A DNA stretch of 64,000 bases from Posidonia oceanica (GCA_037176725.1 JAZBRS010000026.1:104143501-104207500), one strand, 5' to 3'; positions 1 through 12,480 are shown, numbered from the stretch's first letter. A program made the numbers and translations. The notes: generated by a model not told the origin, from the letters alone.

Positions 1-1
1 G

Positions 2-2119
2 CGCGCCATCTACTACCTGAGCAAGAAATTTAATGAATGCGAAGCCAGGTACAGTACACTAGAGAAGACTTGCTTGTCCCTTGTCTGGGCTGCACAGAAA
101 CTAAGGCACTACATGATGGCATACCCAGTTCAGCTCTTATGCCGGCATGATCCTATCAAGTTCCTCTTTCAAAAGCCGGCCATGGTAGGCAGATGTGCTA
201 AGTGGCAGGTGTTATTGTCTCAGTACGACATTACCTTTGTCACACAGAAGTCCATGAAGGGTCAGGCCATGGCAGACCATCTTACTGACCTTCCTCTGCC
301 TGAATACCAACCCCTCCAGACGCAGTTCCCTGATGAGGACATCCTCTTCGCAATGGAGGGCTCTGAGCAGAAAAATCCTGAAAAACAAGAGGAATGGCAG
401 CTTTACTTTGATGGCGCTGTCAACAAAAAGGGCCGAGGCATAGGCGCAGTGCTGACCATGCCCCAGGGATAGATGATTCCCTTCGCGAGGAAGCTGACTT
501 TCACCTGCACAAACAATCAAGCAGAATATGAAGCGTGCATCCTAGGGTTGAAGGTCGCCCTCGAGCATAAGGCGCGGAGGCTGCATGTGCACGGTGATGC
601 CATGCTGGTGATCTCTCAAGTGAACGGCGACTGGAGGACAAAAGATCCCAAACTTGTGCCGTATCACGAACACCTGCTGAGGCTGATGGAAGAATTTGAG
701 AGCATCTGCTTCACATACATGAACAGAGCAAAGAATGCATACGCAGACGCACTAGCAACTTTGGCATCCTGGCTCACTATATCTGAAGACAGCACAGTGG
801 ATGTATCTGTTACTCGCATTGAGCAGCCTGCATATTGCCTGAACATAGAAGAGGCAGATCCAGCAGAGGAGCAGCCCTGGTATCAAGACATAAAATCTTT
901 CCTGGAGTCTGGTAGCTTTCCTCCTGATACCGCGACAGTAGACAAGAGAACTCTGGCGCGTCTGGCATCAAAATATGTGTTGGGGGCTGGGTAGCTGTAC
1001 AGAAGGTCATACAATCAGATGCTACTGCGCTGCCTAAACAAATCAGAGGCTGACACGCTGATGCTTCAAGTGCATGCAGGGACCTATGGCCTGCACATGA
1101 ACGACGTCCTCCTGGCCAAGAAAATCATGCTTCAAGGATATTTCTGGCAGACCATGGAAGCAGATTACTGCTGGTTTGTGCGTAAATGCCACAACTGCCA
1201 GATCCATGGTAACTTCATCAAGGCCCCCCCACAACAGCTGCATAACATGTCTTCGCCATGGCCTTTCTCCACCTAGGGGATCGATGTCATTGGCGCCATC
1301 CACCCAGCTGCTTCAAATGGTCATCGTTACATTCTGGTAGCAATCGATTACTTTACCAAGTGGGTGGAAGCAGCCTCTTATAAGACAGTCACCGCTGTGG
1401 CAACAGAAAAGTTTATCAAGAACAATATCATTGCCCGATATGGGGTCCCGCACTCAGTCATCTCTGATAATGGCACAAACTTCATTGCCAAGAGGATCGA
1501 GGAATACCTGCAGAGTCTCAAAATCAAGCATCATAGATCCTCACCCTACCGGCCACAGATGAACGGAGCGGTGGAGTCTGCAAACAAGAACATTGTCAAA
1601 ATCCTGAAGAAGATGGCAGAAACCCACAAGGATTGGCATGACAAGCTCCCGTACGCACTCTGGGCGTACAGGACATCAATCCGGACCTCGACGGGAGCCA
1701 CCCCGTACTCTCTGGTGTACGGCATGGAGGCGGTGTTACCTGTTGAAGTAGAGATCCCCTCTCTGCGGATCCTACGAGAAGCTGAGTTGGAAGAGGCAGA
1801 ATGGGTCGAAGACCGCTGCGTCCAACTAAACTTGATTGATGAGCACAGACTGCAAGCTATGCACAACGCTCACTGCTACCAGAGGCGGATGGCCAGAGCA
1901 TTCTTGAAGAAGGTCCAGCCCAGAAACTTTCAGCCAGGGGACCTTGTCTTACGCGCCATCCATCTGCCTGATGGTCGAGGGAAATTCCGACCTAATTGGC
2001 GTGGCCCCTTCGTGGTCAAGCAGATCTTCTCGGGAGGCACTGTAACTCTTGAGGATATGGACCGGGTCAAGCAGTCTAAGCCCGTCAACCTCTGCTATCT
2101 CAAGAAGTACTATCAGTAG
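2..2119 (+). pseudogene. pol: pol fragment: RNase H, second (aRNH) RNase H, integrase
   Basis: A single reading frame from base 2 to 2119, interrupted only by three TAG codons (470-472, 992-994, 1274-1276). It begins in the RT-linked RNase H region. A second RNase H of the archaeal type typical of Tat elements follows, with the acidic motifs YFDGA (about 410), NNQAEYEA (about 515), HGDAM (about 590) and NAYADAL (about 735). The integrase follows: an HHCC zinc module (HAG..GLH, CHNC, 1075-1200), then catalytic Asp in GIDVIG (1283-1285), Asp in SDNGTNF (1466-1468) and Glu in GAVESANK (1574-1576). The C-terminal tail ends KKYYQ, with no chromodomain. Element B has Gln at the first two stop positions and Trp at the third. 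This copy cannot make functional enzymes. Confidence 0.95.
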
Positions 2120-3593
2120 CCGAAGGCGGCCCCGTTGCAGACGCCCTTCCCCCACCTACACACTTGCATTCTCACTTCTTGCATTTTCATCCTACCTACA
2201 TTTTCTATCTATCCTACTCTTGCATTCTCTCTTTTCAAATCATCATCGTCATCTTCTCAAAAACATCCATCAACTCGTTTCCAAATCATCATCGTCATTC
2301 TCTCAAATCATGCATTACATCTCGGCCCGGTGATGAAAACCGGAAGTGCTTACCTGCTCTGGAAAGAGTCCGCCCTACCTCACCCGGCACTACTTAGATG
2401 TCTTAGCTAGTGAGGGAGCCACCACCAATCAGGACAGGTGAAATGCCTAATCTCATAAGGACATACACCTCTGAGGGAGAAAAAATGTTAGGATGTGAGT
2501 CTGAAAAAAATGAGAGTAGACATCTAGGCTTGGGCCCATTCAGGGAACAGAAGACGAAGACAGAAGCCGGCCCTAGAGATATAGGGGTGTGCAGTCTAAC
2601 CCTGCTCCTTCTACCCATCACATAGCAGGCCCAAAGCCCAGATCCATCACAACTCAAACACCCTTCTTTTGCCACCAAAATGGGGATAGCAAAAGCCTGA
2701 AAAAAAGAGAAAAGAGATCAAACAAGCCTGAAAAAAAAAAGAAGAGAAAAAGAAATCAAACAAACCCAAAAAAGGGGAAGATAGAACAAAAAACAAAAAA
2801 AAAGGGAGAAAGAAAGGAGAAAAAGCAACCCGAAAGTACAGGCACCATCATCCCCCAAACCTTACTAGAGATCCAAGGGTGTTAAGCTTAAGAAGGGTCT
2901 GCCGCATCCCTCCAAGAGCAAAACACTTACCCTCTCCTAGCTAGGGGCAGAGAAAGACTGCATACCTATGAGGGAGAAATCAAAGAAAAAAGAGAGCAGA
3001 AAGAATAGGTGTAAGTCCAGAGAGTTCGGCAAGAAGCCTGTCCTCACCACACCACCACCTGTACAAATGCCAACACCTGTTCCAGAGTGCCACCAGCAAG
3101 CCAAGAGTCTAAGTAGGGCCCGGTGAGTCGAGGACCACTCTTTTCCTTTGCAGCAGGCACCAAAGCACTCCGTATGCTGAGGGCACCCAAGCATACCAAT
3201 CATTTCAAAAGCATACCAACCTGCATCATGCATGCATGCATCCTCGTCTATCCTCCCTTTCTTATCAATCGTTCCGCTCTGCAACTCGCTTCGACCCTGA
3301 GACAGTACTTCTCGCCTAGAACGCGTTGGCGCTGCTCGAGCTGCGCCGGTCCAAATCTCCTGCCAGCCCTTGCCCCCGTGCCCACAAGACCGCTGCAGAT
3401 TCCCCTTTACTTATCATTGCTTAACTGCTATATCCTGATATTGACTGCTAGATGCATATTGAACTACTTTATCAGCCTCAGATTCTGCTCTCTGTCAGAG
3501 ATTATATGCCTGTGTGATTTGACTGTTCACAATGTTGATAACAGGTACCTTCAAGCTCTGCAGCTATCAGCCTGTACCTCTGCGATCTGCGCA
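2120..3593 (+). other. Spacer between pol and the DUF7745-like ORF, with a purine tract
   Basis: About 1.5 kb without a supported gene. The counterpart in B (29479-30966) is almost the same length, so the spacer belongs to the element. At 2696-2830 there is a nearly pure purine run (A-rich with GAA and GGGA groups); B has the matching pyrimidine run on its other strand. Just upstream of the next ORF both copies keep a TTGATARCAG/GTACC sequence (here about 3537-3550) that resembles a splice acceptor. The spacer could hold an intron, an internal promoter or a secondary polypurine primer; the sequence does not decide between them. Confidence 0.6.
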
Positions 3594-4795
3594 ATGGGCT
3601 TCCCTACTCTGTTAACTCCAGCACACTGCTCGGAAACCCTACGAGAATGGATCGGCAGGCTCACTCAAGAAGACTGTGAGAAGCTGCGCCTCTGGGGGGT
3701 CCCAACTAAACTACTGAAGGCTGCTGATGTGGAAGTCAGCCGTCACCTTCTGTGTGCCACCGCAAGGTTCTGAAAACCGGCGCACCATGTCTTTCGCTTT
3801 GGCAAAACTGACCTGACACCCACGTTGGAAGAAGTGCGTCGGATCTGCGGCTTCTCCAAGATCATGGGGCCGCCTATCTTCATGAGGCGTGACGGATACC
3901 TCGAGGTCCTGAGCCAACTAACTGGGCTCCCTACTCGAAGCTGCCAACAAAGACTGATCTGCACCAGCGGACCTGAACCTTTGCTTCGCCTAGCACACTT
4001 TGATGACGTCATGAAGAAGCCGTCGAACTCGGAGATGAGCTGTGGCTCCGAGGGCTTGTCATCCGCTTCCTGGGCGAGCTAATCTTTACTCATGGCCGAC
4101 TGACAGTGGCCATTGAGGTTGCAGAGATAGCACTTGCTGTGGTGACCCGGCAGATAGACCTGGCACCAGTTGTTCTGGCGGAAACATATCGCGGGCTGGA
4201 CCGCATCTCACACCGCTGTCGCCACTTCCACGGCTGCGGGGCACTTATACAAGTCTGGCTAGCTACACACTTAGAGATGAACCTTCTGCGCCCCCAAGTG
4301 CATGCTTTTGAAGCCTACTGCAGCAGCAACCGTGCCAAGACAGTCAGGAGCGTCAAAGAAGAATATGAAAGGCTATCAGCACTGACTGATGACGCTGTAA
4401 CCTGGCGTGTCATCCCCTCAGAGGCCGAGCCATTCACTGTCTTTTTCAGCGCGTGTGACACGCGACTGATTGTGCTGCCAGGATTCACTGCGGGTGTGGA
4501 ATACCACCCTATCAGGGTCATGCACCAGTTTGGCTTCTAGCAGGGCGCCTTTGTTGACAGCACAGCACCCAAGCTTCTGCAGACATACCCTCTTAGCACG
4601 ACTGCCCCAACAAAGAAGCTGGCCAATCTGATGCAGCATGGAGTGCGATCAACAGACATCGCAGCTGCGAGAGGTGTAGGATGTACCCCTGAGTACCTGA
4701 CCGAGGTCCAAGAGCTCTGGCCTATCAATGAAATCCCGCCAAGCGGCCCTCTTTTCCCCGACTCCGGGCAATCAAAGAAGGTCCGAACCGGCTAG
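3594..4795 (+). pseudogene. DUF7745-like additional ORF, broken copy
   Basis: Equivalent of the intact 400-residue ORF in B (28276-29478). The ATG at 3594 (MGFPTLLTPA) is shared with B. The family pattern is visible: a conserved W/F region before ELTPTLEEVRR (written DLTPTLEEVRR here), a GELIFTHGRL segment and the helix AETYRGLDRISHR. I relate this to the plant DUF7745 group (allied to plant mobile domain proteins) from memory of its pattern. Breaks: TGA at 3771-3773 where B has Trp, a one-base deletion near 4020 that shifts the frame, and TAG at 4538-4540 where B has Gln. The biochemical role of DUF7745 is unknown. Confidence 0.8.
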
Positions 4796-5340
4796 GGCAC
4801 TTATGCAGCTACTATGTAGTTTCTTTTCGAGTTATGCTGTATCTTTTGGCCTGACACAGGCATGTAATCAACAGTTCCTTCAATGCAAAAGCGTTTTCTG
4901 CTATCTGCTTGCACTTCAACACTGCTTATTGCATCGCTTAATCATTGTCAACCTCATCTTGGGCCCTCTGACCAGACTTGCAGCCAACACAACGCAGGAA
5001 AGTCCTCAGCAACCAATCCGGAGTCCAGAATCTCTGCAGACCCGCGCTGTCAAGCCAAGCCATCCAGCGTCCCCAGCTGAGTCTCTGCGGGCTGGCACCC
5101 CCAACTGCTCGACGATAGGTCCGTCAACCTATCATCTTCTGCGGGCTGGTACCCCAAACTACTCGTCTGACAAACACGTCAGTTTTGTCTTCATCCTTCT
5201 GCTTTTGATGCCAAGGACGCGCTGGCCAACCCCTGGTGTCATCCCGACACCAGGGGCATCTTTTGATCGCCCCTTGGTATCATCCTCTCCCTCTTTCCCC
5301 CATGATATTCCTGGTGTCATGGGATGATTCGCTCTCGCGA
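4796..5340 (+). repeat. Start of 3' non-coding region, with long perfect hairpins
   Basis: Follows the DUF7745-like stop codon. It contains two GCGGGCTGG-type units (about 5088 and 5139) that correspond to the 114-bp units of B. The arms CCCCTGGTGTC (5230-5240) and GACACCAGGGG (5246-5256) form an 11-bp perfect stem with a 5-base loop. A further CCATGA/TCATGG stem lies near 5300-5328. No coding potential is convincing. Confidence 0.75.
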
Positions 5341-5700
5341 AACCTTTTCAATCAATCAATCTCATCATTACCTCATCCCCTCTTTGCCGACCGATAAGTC
5401 CGATATCTTATCACCTTTTCAATCAATCTCTCATCATTAACTCATACCCTCTTTGCCGGCCGATAAGTCCGATATCTTATCACCTTTTCAATCAATCAAT
5501 CTCATCATTACCTCATCCCCTCTTTGCCGGCCGATAAGTCTGATATCTTATCACCTTTTCAACCAATCAATCTCTCATCATTACCTCATCCCCACTTTGC
5601 CGACCGATAAGTCCGATATCTTATCACCTTTTCAACCAATCAATCTCATCATTATCTCATCCCCTCTTTGCCGGCCGATAAGTCCGATATCAAGCAATCA
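5341..5700 (+). repeat. About 71-bp tandem repeat, five copies
   Basis: Repeat units carry GATAAGTCCGATATC starting at 5393, 5462, 5533, 5606 and 5677 (spacing 69-73). All but the last truncated unit hold the stem GATAAG/CTTATC or GATA/TATC around TCCGATAT. The units are joined by C/T-rich text with CAATCAAT and CTCATCATTA words. B has the same unit on the other strand near 26045 and 26785-26945. Confidence 0.85.
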
Positions 5701-5719
5701 ATCAATCAATCAATCAATC

Positions 5720-6490
5720 ACTGCTCTCTCAGGCTGATAACATAAACTATCATCTGGGCCGATCCATGGTCGGCCCACAGTTGTGTTATACGGCTGACAT
5801 CCAGTAACTGTCCTTTGCAATTGCGGTCTCCAGTTGATAGGTCTGTAAACTATCTGCCAGTTGATAGGTCTGTAAACTATCCGCCAGTTGATAGGACTGT
5901 AAACTATCGCTAGGCTGATATCCTAAACTATCACCAGCAATTGCATTATACGGCTGATATCCAGTAACTATCCCTCATCATTGCGCGTTCCAGTTGATAG
6001 GCCTGTAAACTATCCGCCAGTTGATAGGACTGTAAACTATCGTTCCAGTTGATAGGACTGTAAACTATCGCTAGGCTGATATCCTAAACTATCACGTGCA
6101 ATCATGTTATACGGCTGACACCCAGTAACTGTCCCTCGCAAATGCCATTTCCAGTTGATAGGTCTGTAAACTATCCGCCAGTTGATAGGTCTGTAAACTA
6201 TCGCTCCAGTTGATAGGACTGTAAACTATCTAGCATTTGCGTTATATGGCTAATACCTAGTAACTATCACTCATGGTTTGTGGCTTCCAGTTGATAGGTC
6301 TGTAAACTATCCGCCAGTTGATAGGACTGTAAACTATCCCACACAACCATGTTATACGGCTGATATCCAGTAACTATTTCTCACAACTGCTCTAGGCTGA
6401 TAACCTAAACTATCGCTCCAGGCTGATAACCTAAACTATCACTCCTAGTTGATAGGACCGTAAACTATCCGGACGATAAGCCCGTCACCT
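5720..6490 (+). repeat. Array of short stem-loop repeats (GATAG...CTATC type)
   Basis: About 25-bp units of the form CCAGTTGATAGG..TGTAAACTATC alternate with GGCTGATATCC..TAACTATC units. Each has a 4-5 bp perfect stem and an 8-10 base loop. Arms vary together: GATA/TATC at 5956-5959 and 5969-5972, but GACA/TGTC at 5796-5799 and 5809-5812. The array ends with GATAAG/CTTATC near 6475-6493. Homologous to 24961-25995 in B, but with different copy number and order. Confidence 0.88.
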
Positions 6491-7030
6491 TATCACCCTT
6501 TTTGGCGTGGCCTTGCCCCAGGAAGGCAAAGTCATGCACCTCCTTTTTTTGCGATAGGGGAATTGGCCTCTCTCCCCTCGCACCCCTCCTTTCTCTTCTG
6601 CTAGCTTGCTCCCCGGGCGGGGACGAGCTGCACCTTGTTTTTCCTTGCTTTGTCGCGCAAGTCTGGCCTTCCTGCCAGATCCTTGCACCACATCGCGTCC
6701 TTTTAGCATTTTCTCTTGCATCATCTCTGCATCTTCTCGGCTAGCATTGCATACTACTCTAGTATCATCGACATCACTTGCACAGCATCAGCATTTTCTT
6801 CTAATTGGCTAACTTTTGTACTAACTCTTGCATTGCATTTGCATTAGCATGCATTGCACACTTAGCATCATCCATCTACACCCTGCATCTTGCATTGCGG
6901 CAACGGGCTACGATTTTTGGTGCATCCGCCGAATAAGTAGCCCACGCCCATAGCAAACCACTGCTCCCGCCGGTCAGATGGGGTGTCTTGTCAACCCTGA
7001 GTAGCGGCCTCGCTCCGCTTGACCTTGCTC
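6491..7030 (+). other. Conserved non-coding segment before the PPT
   Basis: Matches 24441-24960 of B in inverse orientation, including CCCCGGGCGGGGAC (about 6610), a run of TGCATT/GCAT words and the segment around ACGCCCATAGCAAACCACTGC. No coding region is supported. Its position directly upstream of the plus-strand primer suggests a structural or regulatory role, which is inference. Confidence 0.6.
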
Positions 7031-7043
7031 AGGGAGGGGCATC
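7031..7043 (+). promoter_or_regulatory. Polypurine tract of element A
   Basis: AGGGAGGGGCATC lies directly before the LTR start TGTTGACACC. B has the same tract at its 3' LTR, and D has a related AAGGAGGGACATC. This is the expected primer for plus-strand DNA synthesis. Confidence 0.85.
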
Positions 7044-9897
7044 TGTTGACACCCCATCTTGGCAGGCTTGGACCATTTGGGACCCTCCTGGTGATTGCTG
7101 GACTCAAACCCAAACCAAACCAAACCCTAACCCTCTTCTTTACCCTTCAAAACTAGCCAAACTTGACCTAAGCCTTTACCCCTCTTCCCAAGCTCAAAAC
7201 CTGACCAAAATCCATAGGAAAATCCACCAACACCCACTTAACAAACCCACCTAAACACTTAGAAACTTTCAAGCCAAGACCATTCCCAAAAATCCTAGAA
7301 AACCTAGGTAAAACTCCCCTTTTTCTACACCTTAAAACCCCTCCAAAACCTCCTTGGAATCAAACCAAAACCTCAGAAGCAGCTTTAGAAACCCTAGACT
7401 ACCCACTCCCCAATTTTCATCCCATTCCAAGACTCCTAAGCCTTCCATTTGCCCAAATTATCCTTTTCTCTCTCTGGGATTATCCTTTTCTCTCTCCTCT
7501 CTCTCTCTCCTGATTATCATCCCTCTTTTCATCACCCTCTTGTTCTTTTTCTTGCCTGGCTGTGGGCCCCCTTTGTGCTTCTACCCCTTCTCTATCTTAT
7601 TCCTATTTTTATTTTATTTTTAACATTTTCTCTGAATTTTAAAAAATCATTTTCCTCCAACTCATCTCTTTCTCTTTTATTTCTCCCTTTTTCCATTTTC
7701 TTCCTCCTTCTCTTTCCCTTTTCTTTCCTTTGCTAAAATCCATAAAAACCCCTAAAAATCTGTAAAACTCTAAAACATAAGGGAAACAAACCAGGACTCT
7801 AAGAAAAATAATTAAAAACACTAAACAAACAATTAAAAACTTAAACTTAACTAAATCAAGCTAAAAAAGAAATCAAACATGTAAGCTAAAAAGATGCAAA
7901 ACGAAGCAAAAGAAAATACTGAAAAATCAAGGAAAAAACTAAAACAAAATCAAAACCCACCAAAAGTAAAAACCCTATCAAAATAATTAAAAAAAAAAAC
8001 AAACTCTAAAAAGAAGCAAAACAATTAAGAACCCTAGGATAAATAATTAATGAAAAGGAAAAGCCTAACTTAACAAACCTAAGAAAAACAACCTAAGGAC
8101 TTAATCAAAAAGAAAAAGAGAAACACATTGAAATGACTTAAAAACACTCCATCAAACCAGAGAAACCTAACTTAAAAACATCAAGAAAAATTAATAAATA
8201 AAAAAAATCACAAAACCTAATTCAAAAGACTTAAGAAAGAAAATCCTAAAAGACTAAAACTAAAAGCCCATAATCCATCCTAATTAACCTAAAAACAAAC
8301 TTTAAAAAATCCTAATTAACATCCCAAATACTCAACAAGAAAAACATGATTACAAAACAATTTAAAAAACCTAACAAACATTCGAACAAAATCAAAAACA
8401 ATTTAAAGAAAAGAAAACCCTAATCAGAACTAAAACTCTCTAATCCTAATTAACAAATTAAGAAACAACCATTAAAATCCTAATCTAAAAATCTTAACAA
8501 CCCCCTTAAAAACATTTTCAATTCCTCTTATTTTATGTCTATTTCTATTTTATTTTATTTTTCTTCCCCTTCTTCTTCTTCTTCTTTCTTTATTCTTCTT
8601 CCTTTCTTTTTCTATTTTTTCTTTCTATTTTTCTGGTCCGGCCCATCAGGCCCCTAATCCCACTTCCCTTCTTTCTTTTCTTTCTTTCTTTCATTTCTTT
8701 CTTCCACGTGCAGCAGTACCTCGCCTCCTCCTCCTCTCCTTCCCTCTCTGGTTTTCAAATCTCGGTACTCTTCCTCTACAGCCTACACCCTCTTACAGCC
8801 GGCCGCCTGTTGCAGCCCTTCCTCTGCCTTCGCTCCACCTTTCGGCGTTTGCAGCCCCCTAGCCCACGCCTCTCGCCGGCCTATGCCTCGTTGCCACAAC
8901 TGCCAATCTCCTGCAAACTCACCTTCCCAAGCCAACCTCCTGCATTTTGGATTCGAGTGCTCCAGCTTGAACAAAAACCCCTCCTCCTTGAGACAGCTTT
9001 TTGTCATCCGAGAGAGAGGGAGCAACCTGAGAGAGCAATTCCACAGCATTCTCCCCACCTGAAATGACCTCCTTTGTCCTCCTCTGCATCCTTCAATTCC
9101 CAGAGAGAAGAGCCTAAGAGAGAGCAGAGCTTGATAGTCCTTGGCATCTCGGAGAGAGATCCCAATCCCAAAGCATTCCCACACCCAATCCTTCTCCTTT
9201 TCCCTCTGAAATCCCCACCAGACCATCCTCTTCCATTTCCAGCAACACAACACCCTTCCGAGCCTTCATCTCTCTCCCAATTGTTCCCCCAAACTCACCC
9301 ACCAACCCTGCATCCTCTCTTCACCATTTCACTGCCATTCCACCACTGAATCCACCCCAGATCACCCGACAGTCCACCTGTAAACCCAACACAACCCACT
9401 CCGCAATTGCCTTCACCACAGTCCACTACTTCATCCCAGATTCCTCCCAGATAATCACCAAACCTCCACCTTCCAGAAACACTTAACCTTCAGCCCTCTC
9501 CCCTACCACAGACTGAAAGCTACACTACAAACACTTGTCCCAACTTCAGACCAGAAATCTGCCCAACTTCCAAATCTCCTCCACACTCTCCGGAACTGCA
9601 ACCCAGCTATCCAGAAAGCCTCGTCGGACCTCCAGCAATCCTCCGGAAGGCTCCATCCAATCCGAGGAGCAGCGAACAGTCCCCCCGACCTCTGGCGGCC
9701 ACCTGTGAACCCAAAAGTTTCAGATCTTCAGCTGAGCTCCGAAGCTTCTGTCCAACCGATTGGGAAGCACCGGACGAACGTCCTGAAGCCGCTCCAGCCT
9801 TCGCGAGCAGCTGACGGTTACTGCAGCGACCGGACGAACGCCGCTGACCAGCTCTGGAACCACTGACGTCGGGAGGACACCTTAGACGCGGAAAAAG

Positions 9898-9903
9898 GTA
9901 GGT
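9898..9903 (+). promoter_or_regulatory. Candidate 5' splice site inside the LTR (GC-rich exon end)
   Basis: GAAAAAG/GTAGGT closes the GC-rich part of the LTR and is followed by T-rich sequence. A donor-like site sits at the homologous place in B (GAAAAAG/GTAACC, read on - at 21540 and 44261), F (CGCAG/GTAAAA at 16881) and E (AACAG/GTAAAC at 60099). Conservation across diverged LTRs suggests function, but no transcript is available. Confidence 0.45.
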
Positions 9904-11624
9904 TCCACCTCCCTTAGCCTCCTCTTCCCCCTCTGCTGCTTCTCCGCCTTTTAGAAATAAGCTTCCGGCTCTCCTGCTCCGATGCCAGCTCCGGTCAGGT
10001 CGTCTTCTCCGGCGGGCTTCTCCGGTCATCGCGTCGCTCCGGCCAGTGGAACGTGACTATGGAGGTTGCCGTAGGACCGCACGAACCTCAGGAAGCTTCT
10101 CCGGCCCTCAGAACGCAGCGCCGCTGCATCGATCCCCGGGACGAAGCTCCTGAAGCTCTGCAGTGCTCCGGCGACGGTTCCAGTCCGTTCCAGGCCGCGT
10201 CGTCCTCCGCCGATCGCCGCCCGATCTCCGTCAGCACCGGGAGCACCTCCCCCGCCGGACAGCACGTCTCCAGCACCCCTGTGCCGGCGGTCGCGGGCAC
10301 TGGCCGCTTGCTACTACAGTGCCCACGGCCGTCGGCCGTTTACTGTTCACTTATTTTTCCGTTTGTATGGTTTGCTAGTAAATATTGCATGTTTGGTCTA
10401 AGTTTTCATTATTTTGCGTTTCAGTCCTTATTTCATTTAATCTGCTGCATTTTTGAATTAAAATCATGCTAAATTGCATTAAGTGTTTCTGTTTTTCTTT
10501 ATTTATATTCCAGTCCTTTTACTGTGTTGTTTAGTTATAAATATTTGTGCCTTAGCCCTTCTATTTTCCATTAATGCATCATAGTCCTGCAGTAGATCAT
10601 TTAATTTAAATGCATCAAGTTTACCATATCATATTGCATTCTGTATCCCTGTGCTTTACTGTTTTTGCATTTAAATCCCATGCACTGTAGTAACTTAGGT
10701 TCTGATTTTAATTTTTGGTTGATGCATTGCATATTTTACCTTCTACTTTCTCATTTTTGCATACAGATCCATTTAAATGCACTGTAGCCTTTCTGCATGC
10801 ATTTTAGCTTATTAAATTGCATTTTTCCCCCTGCATCTTTTAAAAATTGCATATCAGTCCACTGACCATGATTTCGGAGCATATTTTGCATACTAAATTG
10901 CATTTTTGACCTTGCATGATTTCAAAATGACACATAGGTCCTTTGCATCCTTATAAACTCATGTAAAATGCCTGTTTTGCCCTTAAAATTGCATTTTAGC
11001 TCCCATGTTTGCAAAATTGCATGTAGGCCCTCCACTTGCATTCCCAGACTCCCCAGAACCCTCTTTTCTAGAAAAATTGCATTTTAGACCTCAGAGTTTT
11101 TCAAAATTGCATTTTGCTTGCCATTTGCTTTTAAAACTTCTTCTAATGCATACCCTTTTTTTCAAACTTGCATCTTTAATCCCATCCTTTGCAGAGTTGC
11201 CCTCTGTCTCCTCCTGTTTTGAAAACCCCTGTCTGTAAGCCCCATCCTTTTCAAAAATTTGCACTTAAACCCCTCCTCTTTTCAAAAATGGTATTTGAAC
11301 TCCTTTTTTCTAAAAATTCCCTTCTTGTCCTTTCTTGCTTCTTGCATGCATTTGCATTCATTTAGTCTTGCATTTAGCATCCCTTTGCACACACCAAAGC
11401 CCCCTTAGCTCCCTTTCACCTGGGAGTACCCACTTGCACACCCTTAGGATCTCCTGAACACTTAGATCTGTTCTTCTCCCCTGTTTTGGCCCTCCTGCTT
11501 TGAAGCTGCGACATCTTCCAACCCGGCCGTTGGATCTTCTCAAACAAGCTGCCCAGACGACCGCGGCGAAGCGTTCTTCAGCATGGACCAAGCAGATTTC
11601 AGATCAGGCCCCAGGATTTCCAGG

Positions 11625-11951
11625 TATGTCCTCCTGAACCCCTGCATTGCATTCATTTGCATATCTTTTGCACTGTTTGCCTCGTTTTCGCTTTCTGTCT
11701 CTTTGAGCATGTAGAATAGGACCTCCTCTTCTTGTCTATCAACTCCAATCCCCGTTTCGTGTACTCTCGGGTGTTTTGTGTTGTGTTTCCCCTGGATTCA
11801 CCACTTATTGCGACTTTCTTCCTCCTTTTCCACGATCCGATCGCATCGCGAGCTTTGGGCAGCATGCGAGACACATCGTGGAGCGGTTTAGTGGGAAACG
11901 GTCACAAAAAAAGTGGTAATCCCTCCATTTGCTCACTTCTCCCCAGTGTAG
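11625..11951 (+). other. Candidate 327-nt intron in the LTR leader
   Basis: Donor TTTCCAG/GTATGT at 11625 and acceptor CCCCAGTGTAG/GTCTTC at 11951. The same pair occurs in solo LTR E (CTCCAAG/GTAAGT at 61542, CCCTTTGCAG/GTCTTC at 61867, 326 nt) and in both B LTRs (CCAA/GTATGT to TTCCGTAG/GTCTTC, 326 nt). The sequence before the donor is conserved (11508-11624), as expected of an exon. Inference from sequence only. Confidence 0.5.
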
Positions 11952-12059
11952 GTCTTCACACCTACTCTGTGTGGCCCTCAAACAGTATTTGTTCTCACAC
12001 ACATACCGTTTGCCTCTCCTTTCACTCTCCTTGTTTCCTCTTTTCTTGCATTTACATCC

Positions 12060-12480
12060 GCATGGTTTTGCCGAGGTTTTGCTTCGTCTTTGGCACCGTT
12101 TTGCGTGCCCGCCTTGTCTTTTGCGTCGTTTTGCTTGCTCGCCCTGTTTTTGGCACCGTTTCGCGTGCCTGCCTTGTCTTTTGCGCCGTTTTGCGCGTTC
12201 GCCCTGCTTTTGGCACCGTTTTGCGTGCCTGCCTTGTCTTTTGCGCTGTTTTGCGCGCTCGCTCTGTTTTTGGCACCGTTTCGCGTGCCCGCCTTGTCTT
12301 TTGCGCCGTTTTGCGCGCTCGCCCTGCTTTTGGCACCGTTTTGCGTGCCTGCTTTGTCTTTTGCGCCGTTTTGCATGCTTGCTCTATTTTTGGCGCCGTT
12401 TTGCGTGCCCGCCTCGTCTTTTGCACCGCTTTGCGTGCCGCCTTGCTTTTTCGCTCGTTTTGCGTGCCGATCGTGTCTTT
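12060..12480 (+). repeat. 60-bp minisatellite in the LTR of A
   Basis: About six copies of a 60-bp unit with words TTTTGCGTGCC, GCCTTGTCTTTTGCGCCG and TTTTTGGCACCG. The period is a multiple of three, so three forward and several reverse frames stay open; these are not genes. The same array lies at the same LTR position in both B LTRs. Confidence 0.88.
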
